From Welwitschia mirabilis (Eukaryota > Gnetophyta > Gnetopsida > Welwitschiales): a stretch of 38,381 nt of DNA. The notes beneath the pieces were generated by a model, which did no database searches, was not told the DNA's origin, and saw nothing but the letters and a program-made list of their open reading frames with translations. This document shows positions 32,261 through 38,381 of the stretch, in pieces; position 1 is the first letter of the stretch, and every line of letters begins with the position of its first letter. The position numbers were made by a program, and so were the translations under genes. The DNA lies in the NCBI GenBank assembly GCA_051453625.1, contig JBOZIK010000001.1, forward strand, positions 159,218,598 through 159,256,978, in the 5' to 3' direction.

Positions 32261-33424
32261 GACTTTTACTTAGAGCTTGGAAGTTCTTGGAGCTTAGGAA
32301 TTTATAAAAGTTTTCAAATCTTCATCTTGATTTTGTTATGGTTTATGGTCTTTCATTTTATTCTTGTATGATTTATTAATTAATCTAATTTTTTGTATGC
32401 TTTTTAACTTTCATTTATTTCTTGTATGTTCCAATTAATTCTTGCATCTTTTACATGTCTCATGGATTTTGCTTGCTATTTTGTAAGTCTCTTCTTACGC
32501 ATGTAATATCTTGGCTATGAATTTAATTCTATGCTTTAAACTTTGATAAGTGACCAAATTAAGCATCTTTAGAGGCTGGGTCATGTGAGGGGCTTTTAAT
32601 GCCCAAGAAAGTGAGTTGTTAGAGTGATCAGGGTGATGTCTATAACTCATCTATTTATGCATGATAAGATGTCTTTGTAGCTTCAGAGGGTTAATCCCAT
32701 CTAAAGGGTTTCTAATGGTCATAGGAATAAACCTTTAGATAAATGGATAATTTTGACACTATTTTGATAGGATATTCTATTTACTATACATTTTTTGATT
32801 ACTAAAACTTAGATATGTGCATCTAGATTTTTGAAATTTATATGAGGTCTTGATTAAATTTTGATTTTTCTTGAGAATCTTATCTTGTGCTTAGAATTCC
32901 CATATCTAAACCTTGTCATGAACCATAATGGGAACTATGAAGGTTGTAGTTCTTACACCATGCTCGCATTCATAGGACCTCTTATGAATAAGGCCTTAGA
33001 ATGAACTAGCTAATGCAATTTAAATTGAGAGCTATTTTCCTGCCTATTAAAGGACTTGGGATGTCCTGAATAAATTCTGCTATTTATATAAAGATGAATA
33101 TTGTGTTTATATTTTTTTTAAATGAGTGATATGAATATTTTACAATGTAGTTATCTCCCTTTCATTAGAAGGATTACAAGTGTTAATGAAAAAGTTATAT
33201 GCTTATTTGTGTTTTATAAATTTATTATTGTGACCCATAATCTAAGTCTTAGATTGCATTCTCTTAAATAATATGTAGTTGATATTATAAGCTTATATTC
33301 TTAAAATGGTTTAAAACATGTTATGTCTTTAATTAACATATAGTTTTTGGAAAATATTAAGGATGTTACACTTGGGTATCTGAGTAAGCTTGAAGTTATT
33401 TATAGTAACGTTTGGGACATTACA

Positions 33425-33429
33425 TTAGT
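33425..33429 (+). repeat. Target site duplication, right copy (TTAGT)
   Basis: Identical to 31638-31642; marks the right edge of the solo LTR. Confidence 0.85.
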
Positions 33430-33785
33430 ACAAGATAATAAATCTTATAGCTAGCTAAAATACAAATATGTTTTATGCTAATAAAATACTTAATTTTATG
33501 AACAAGTACAATGAAGGAATGTGTCCCATGTATTACAATTTTTCATCAAATAAATAGAGAATAAAACATGAAGTTGCATATCATTGTTCATCATACTATT
33601 CTTTCATTGGTATATTATTTATTAGGGTATTTTATAAAAAATACTTTAAAACAAAAAGTTTAATTTAGGCATGTAATTTTTCTAAATGATACAAAACCAC
33701 TTCTAAATCATGTTTTAATATTGATTTTATACTTATAATTTATATAAATTTTGTTTAACAAATTACTTCTACACAAGTTCTAATA

Positions 33786-35328
33786 AACCATCCATTAAAA
33801 ACTAGTAATCAATAGACTAGATTTATTTTCATATTTATAAATATAGAGCCCTATTCCTATGTTCTCTTAAAAACCTACTTGTTCTTGATTCTTTTCCTTT
33901 GCATGTGCTATAAGATCTACTTTTGTTATTTGCTTTATTTTAAAATAGACTGGTATCACAATTTTCATTAGCATCACTATTAAAATTTATTTAAATTCTT
34001 TTAGCTTAATGTAAAATATCTAAGGCATTGGAGTACTTCATTCTAAAAACGATTATTCCATAATGTTCTATAATAATGTATTACTATTTTTCTACAAAAT
34101 ATTGAGGAAATGGAATGGATGATCCCTCTCCAAGAAAGAAGGAAATTTTACTTCTTTATTAAAGTAAAGAATTTAATAAAAATATGTATTTGATTCATAA
34201 GAAAAAATAAAGAATCAAAAAAGGAAGTAGAAGATCTAGAAAAACTCATCATAAAGTGAAGGGGAGTTAATATTTCTACAACTCTGATATTGATTTCTAG
34301 ATTTTTATCTTTTATAAATCTACCAAAAAAAATTTTCCTTTCAATTTAAAAACATATCTATAAGGTTTTGTGATGAGTTAGAGATTGAGTATGACCTTAA
34401 GAGGGAAGAACCCTTAATTATCATGTAGATTTTTATTCAAGAATTAATTATTTTCCTTTATATTCATAACCATAAATGTATGTCTTTTCTCTTATGTATT
34501 TGATGGATATTGTAATTCTCTAGCCTTAATTAATATAATTTAAAATAAAAATAGATATAAATTTTATAAGTTCCTCTTAAGCTTCATATAAGATCTATAA
34601 AAAACATTAAGAGCTTATCTATTTTGACTCTAGATAGTAAATTATTAAGATTTGTAAATTATAGTAAGCATTTATAAATAAAAGAATGGTGTTAAAGATT
34701 TATTAATTTTAGAAAAATAATAGGAATTAAAAAGTATTATTCATAAAGATCCTCTTCTTAAGGCTTAGAAAAGACAACAATGATTGCTTTAGTAAGGGAA
34801 ATCCTAGACTTGTTTAAAAGGGTGGCTAGAAATTAGGTATCTAAAAATGATTTTTCTTTAAGGTATAGAGTAAACAGGAAACATGGTTAGAGTGATGGGT
34901 AATGCCTAGCCAGTAAATTCTCATGGAAATAAAATAAATTAAAAAAGTAAAAATAGGGAAGAAATAAGTATAAGAAAGATGGAGGATTTTTCACAAGAAA
35001 GAGTGTATACTCCTAGTTGCCTCAAGGTCTTCCATTGGTAGGAAAAGGTGGAGCACATCTTGACTATGAAAATAGAGGATCCTAATAGATACATTCCTAA
35101 GGCTAAGTATATGAGAGAGTTTGAGGCTTAAACAGGGAGGTAGGATGTACCTAAGGAATGGTTTTTCTGCAAGGAATAAATGGTATGAATTCTTCTTCAT
35201 GGAAATAGGTTGTCTAAAATCAAGTCCTTTATTTACTTTCTCTAAAATACTCAATGAATGAAAATCTCAAAATGTAAAAAAGTGTTTGTCTTTATTATAA
35301 AAAATATTCAAAACTCACACTCTCTCTC
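33786..35328. other. Unclassified DNA left of the paired LTRs
   Basis: No domain is recognised. The part from 34740 to 35260 is less AT-rich and more readable on the plus strand (for example MEDFSQERVYTPSCLKVFHW at 34979-35038), but its stop frequency is about what chance predicts. The bases before 35329 are CT-rich and not a polypurine tract, so they are probably the insertion target of the family A LTR. Confidence 0.4.
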
Positions 35329-35561
35329 TGTTGTGATGCAAATTTATAGGAATCTAATGATGTATTTTGAGTGCTTTTATAGGACATTTACACAGGTTTA
35401 GATGTAATAGTAATGATTATGAAGACCTGATAGGATGATTAGTAAAACATATAATTATTAGCATATTTTATGGTTTCTTAGGCTTATTCTGACACTGCAT
35501 ATTTGGAAGAAGACTTCATAATGCAAAATACTGATTTACCTTTGAGATTAGAGATAAGAAA

Positions 35562-35678
35562 GATTGTCATCTCCACGAGAGGTAGGATGATGATACTGCT
35601 AATATGAATAGAAGATGTGGGGCTGACAATGGGGTATGAGGATATTTTGACATAGGATGACATCCCCTATATCATCCT
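35562..35678. repeat. Palindromic modules in U3 of LTR copy 2
   Basis: ATTGTCATCTCC pairs with GGTAGGATGATGA at 35562-35593. At 35654-35678, AGGATGA and TCATCCT form a perfect 7-bp stem around an 11-bp loop containing CATCCCC. Confidence 0.65.
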
Positions 35679-35814
35679 AATAATAGTCAAGATAATAGAT
35701 GTTTTTATGTGATTGGAAAGAAATATCTTTGTAATGGGATCAAGTAATCCATGTGGGCTATTAGGGTTTCTTTTCTAACTTTTAAGGTTTAGTTTCTAGA
35801 ACCTCAATGCAAAA

Positions 35815-35825
35815 CTATAAATACC
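35815..35825 (+). promoter_or_regulatory. TATA box in LTR copy 2
   Basis: CTATAAATACC lies 487 bp from the LTR start and is followed by a C/T-rich stretch. Copy 3 has the same sequence at the aligned position on the minus strand. Confidence 0.7.
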
Positions 35826-37244
35826 ATTCCCCTATTTTATTTTTATTTTGATCTTTGATATCTGATATACTTGTGATGGAAGATTGAAGGATAAGAGGTC
35901 CATCCAAAGCTATAGAAAGGAGTTTCCTTGGTATTAGGCTGAGTCTCTTCCATTAATGTGTTGTTATTTTATTTGTAAGTGGATGTAAATCTCTTGAATT
36001 AATCCAAATACTCTTTTCAATTAATACAATTATTATTTCATTTTAATTTTGTATGTCCTTTATGGTTTACATTGATCATATTTTAAAATGATAACTCTAT
36101 GATTTATCTAGATCATAAGGGCAACCTTCATTAAGATTAACCTTATTTAGTATTAGATTTGCATTGTTTTTCCATTCCATTTCACATTACATTTTATATT
36201 CTACTTGGTAGATCTCATAGTTTATATTGGTTAAGAACTAGTTGTATACTCTTCTTAATTAATCTAAATTATAGAAAAGCTAGTTCTTGTGATAGAAGGA
36301 TTAGAAATCAATAGAATTCATTCCATTTGCATTTGCATTTCATTTCCATTCACTTACATTGCATTTACTTATTTGTTTATTTCAGTTATTATAAGATAAA
36401 AAGGCAAAAAATATCTTGGAAATCAATTCTCTAACTCTTAGCCTAGTTCCTTTATTGATATTATGACATTTAGGTAAAATCAAATCTATACTAGTGTGTA
36501 TTTTTCTACAAGTTATTTGATCTATAGGTGTTGCGGTGTAAATTATTGCGATCTAGAAGTCCTCAAGATAAACTTGTAGTTCACATAAATCATAGAAATG
36601 GCACTTTAGTATAAACAGGAGTTTGCCCGAATGTCATAATCCAACAAAGGCACTTAGGCTTGGAGTTAGAGAAATGGTTTTTACTACTGTATTTTATTGT
36701 TCTTTTTGTCTTTATGAAAAAGCTAAATACAAATAATGCAAGTAATGAAATGCTATAGGAATGGTAATGGAAATATAATGAAAGTGTATCTTAGGTCGAT
36801 TTTAGTCTTCCTATCACTAGACTACTCCTCTATAACTTATATCAAAAAAAAGAGCATTTACTAGTTCCTAATCAATATAAATTATGAGATCTACCAAAGA
36901 TATGACTTGAATGTAATATGAAAAAAGAAACAATAGTGCAAATCTATTCTTAAATGAGATTAATTTTAATGGATATTGCCCTGAATATATAAGTAAATCT
37001 AAGAGTGCTACACTAAGATCAACTTGAATAATAAGGAAGATACATAATAATGAGAAAAAGTAAAATTATATTACTTGATCATAACATCCACTTACAAGAT
37101 GAGAATGATAGCACCTCAATGAGAGGGACACATCCTGATACCAAGGGGACTCCTTTCTACAGCATAGGATGAACCTCTTACCTTCAATCTTCCATCACAA
37201 GTATGAAGAACAAAAGATGAAAAATGGAAAGAAAAGGGGACAGG

Positions 37245-37256
37245 GGTATTTATAGG
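37245..37256 (-). promoter_or_regulatory. TATA box in LTR copy 3
   Basis: The minus strand reads CCTATAAATACC followed by CCTGTCCCC, aligned with the TATA box of copy 2. Confidence 0.7.
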
Positions 37257-37354
37257 TTTTTGAGAGAAGAAATGGGCAGCCAAACCCTACAGGAAGGAAA
37301 AGAAATCCTAACAACTCACATGGCCCGTTGGCATTCATTATAAGGCATAAAACA

Positions 37355-37611
37355 ATTGTCATCCTATCAGTCATCCATGTGATAGAAGGGACGATGCCGC
37401 TTTAGCAGCTTGGTTTGTGTGCCCCATGTCTTGGATTATGTACCCTATGCTACCGTTAGTCTTGAGTTGTCATATTTAGTATCGTCCAGATGAAAAAGCG
37501 AATAATGAATTCTTGAAGTGTATGCTTGGTGCTATGGTTAGTGCTGTAGGCTTCTGTCATGTCAATAGCCTAGTCGTCCTGAGTGTCGTCCATATGACAA
37601 AAAGGACGATG
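37355..37611. repeat. Palindromic modules in U3 of LTR copy 3
   Basis: ATTGTCATCC and GGGACGATG bound a 42-bp module at 37355-37396. GTCGTCCT and AGGACGAT bound a 39-bp module at 37573-37611, with an inner GTGTCGTCC. A single-armed TATCGTCC lies near 37483. These are the best preserved modules, with CpG intact. Confidence 0.65.
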
Positions 37612-37846
37612 GTCATATTTTCTTCTTTTTCCAATCATAAATCAGCCTTTGCATTATTCCATCCTTCTTCTAATCTTGCAATATTAGAATAAGCTTGAGA
37701 AACTACCAAAATTTTTGGATAGTACATGTTTTGCTAATCATTCTATTAATCCTTCATAATCATCAGTATTACATCAAAACCTGATAAATGTCCTATAGAA
37801 GTACTCAAAATAAAGCATCAAATTCCCATAAATTAGCATCACAACA

Positions 37847-37861
37847 TAGCCCCTTACTTAG
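37847..37861 (-). promoter_or_regulatory. Polypurine tract of the rightmost family A element
   Basis: The minus strand reads CTAAGTAAGGGGCTA directly before the LTR start TGTTG. A purine-rich run next to a 3' LTR primes second-strand synthesis. Confidence 0.65.
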
Positions 37862-38011
37862 CCTTATCAGTCCCTGACAAAGTAAGTGATTAACTAGATT
37901 ATGAGCCAATTTAAAAATAATGTATATAAATTGTAAATCGAGTCTATAAAAATGATATCATCAATTAGGCAAATACAGATTCTGAAAATTTTTCAAAGCC
38001 CCCTACTTAAA

Positions 38012-38111
38012 NNNNNNNNNNNNNNNNNNNNNNNNNNNNNNNNNNNNNNNNNNNNNNNNNNNNNNNNNNNNNNNNNNNNNNNNNNNNNNNNNNNNNNNNN
38101 NNNNNNNNNNN
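38012..38111. other. Assembly gap, 100 N
   Basis: The length of exactly 100 suggests a placeholder of unknown true size. Confidence 0.99.
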
Positions 38112-38160
38112 CCATATATTTTTATGTTTTGCAATTTTTTTAGGGAACCTATCATTTTTT

Positions 38161-38357
38161 CTATCGTCCTAATGACATTGGGCACGATAGTTCTGATCTT
38201 TTCTTTTGATTTTAATAATAAAAATACTATCGTCTTATCTATTTCCCCCATGATAAGTAGGATGACAATGCTTGTTCACATTTTGTAATTTTCTTATTTT
38301 GCACATTTAAATAAATTGTCATTTTACTTATTGTCCCCATAATAGTATCGACGATAG
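38161..38357. repeat. Three palindromic modules in the 3' region of the rightmost element
   Basis: At 38161-38190, CTATCGT and ACGATAG are exact complements around a 16-bp spacer. At 38227-38269, an outer CTATCGTC / GGATGACAAT pair encloses a perfect CTTATC / GATAAG stem around TATTTCCCCCAT. At 38315-38357, ATTGTCATT pairs loosely with a CGACGATAG arm around TTATTGTCCCCATAATA. The spacing between modules is 35-45 bp. Confidence 0.7.
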
Positions 38358-38381
38358 TTTATTTTTCTTTTGTCAGTAAAT

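Larger units (their letters stand above)
31643..33424 (+). mobile_element. Solo LTR, Tekay/Del-like, with intact target duplication
   Basis: The 1782-bp unit begins TGTCATGTCC and ends GGGACATTACA, near-complementary ends of the kind seen in plant chromovirus (Tekay/Del) LTRs. It is flanked on both sides by TTAGT (31638-31642 and 33425-33429). No internal element sequence is present, so it is a solo LTR left by recombination between the two LTRs of an element. It contains a TATA-like TGTAAATAGG at 32185-32194 and a 10-bp gap. A short plus-strand frame at 31930-32136 is within its U3 and is not a gene. Confidence 0.85.
31560..33785 (+). repeat. Repeat family X, copy 2, interrupted by a solo LTR
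   Basis: The block 31560-31642 corresponds to copy 1 up to about 27315, and 33425-33785 to copy 1 from about 27316. The interruption is exactly the solo LTR with its target duplication. Beyond 33785 similarity to copy 1 fades. Confidence 0.65.
35329..36528 (+). repeat. Family A LTR, copy 2 (plus orientation, 3' end missing)
   Basis: It begins TGTTGTGATGC, the family A LTR start, and aligns along its length with the reverse complement of copy 3. Orientation is fixed by its TATA box on the plus strand. The last roughly 30 bp that copy 3 has are absent, and copy 3 starts at the next base. No polypurine tract precedes 35329, so this is more likely a 5' or solo LTR than a 3' LTR. Confidence 0.85.
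36529..37846 (-). repeat. Family A LTR, copy 3 (minus orientation, complete)
   Basis: On the minus strand it begins TGTTGTGATGC at 37846 and ends CACCGCAACA at 36529; both ends match copies 1 and 2. A polypurine tract immediately precedes its start, so it is the 3' LTR of a minus-strand element whose body lies beyond 37847. Its length is 1318 bp. Some CpG sites survive here that are TG or CA in copy 1. Confidence 0.87.
37862..38381 (-). mobile_element. 3' internal region of a minus-strand family A element
   Basis: This stretch follows the polypurine tract and would be the non-coding 3' part of the element whose LTR is copy 3. It contains a 100-N gap and three palindromic modules. No coding domain is visible. 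The element continues beyond the window. Confidence 0.55.

Noticed and set aside
34979-35257. Plus-strand frame starting MEDFSQERVYTP, and an overlapping minus-strand frame
   Set aside because: It reads like protein in places, but has five internal stops in 92 codons, about what chance predicts, and no family was recognised.
38161-38357. CRISPR-like array
   Set aside because: The repeated units are imperfect palindromes with unequal spacing in a plant retrotransposon, without identical direct repeats or cas genes.

Overview
This window looks like a gene-free stretch of nuclear DNA from a seed plant, very AT-rich and made almost entirely of old, mutually nested LTR retrotransposons. The plant assignment rests on Ty3/gypsy polyproteins of the plant Athila/Tat type, a Ty1/copia element with an initiator-Met primer site, a tRNA-Asp primer site, and a solo LTR whose ends resemble plant Tekay/Del chromoviruses. 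I found no intact host gene, rRNA or functional tRNA. The species cannot be named from this. Every recognised coding domain is broken by in-frame stops and frameshifts, and the stops I traced lie mostly at former Gln or Trp codons, as expected from C-to-T / G-to-A decay of methylated DNA.

Layout. 1-5154: the 5' part of a minus-strand Athila-like element (family A): LTR 3933-5154, tRNA-Asp primer site, a leader with palindromic modules, gag, protease, and reverse transcriptase running off the left edge. 5155-9450: unclassified A-rich repeat DNA with short tandem repeats, a tRNA-derived (SINE-like) fragment, microsatellites and an assembly gap. 9450-15400: a second decayed minus-strand Ty3/gypsy element (integrase, RNase H, RT, protease, gag) carrying a compound microsatellite. 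16490-19010: a 5'-truncated plus-strand Athila-like pol (RT, RNase H, integrase through its C-terminal domain). 19020-19813: an LTR-like segment with a minisatellite, a TATA box and a duplicated initiator-Met primer site. 21726-27207: a full-length but decayed plus-strand Ty1/copia element with both LTRs. 27210-33785: a diverged direct-repeat pair (family X) flanking A-rich unclassified DNA; the second copy is split by a solo LTR (31643-33424) with an intact 5-bp target duplication. 35329-37846: two family A LTRs joined tail to tail, best read as one element nested in the LTR of another. 37847-38381: the 3' end of that second element, with its polypurine tract and more palindromic modules.

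Nothing here works together as a living gene system; the structure is a history of nested insertion, LTR recombination and deamination. The most unusual signal is a set of 30-45-bp imperfect palindromes (arms like TATCGTCC / GGACGATA) that recur in the LTRs, the 5' leader and the 3' region of family A. All identifications come from reading the sequence and from remembered family motifs; no database search was run.
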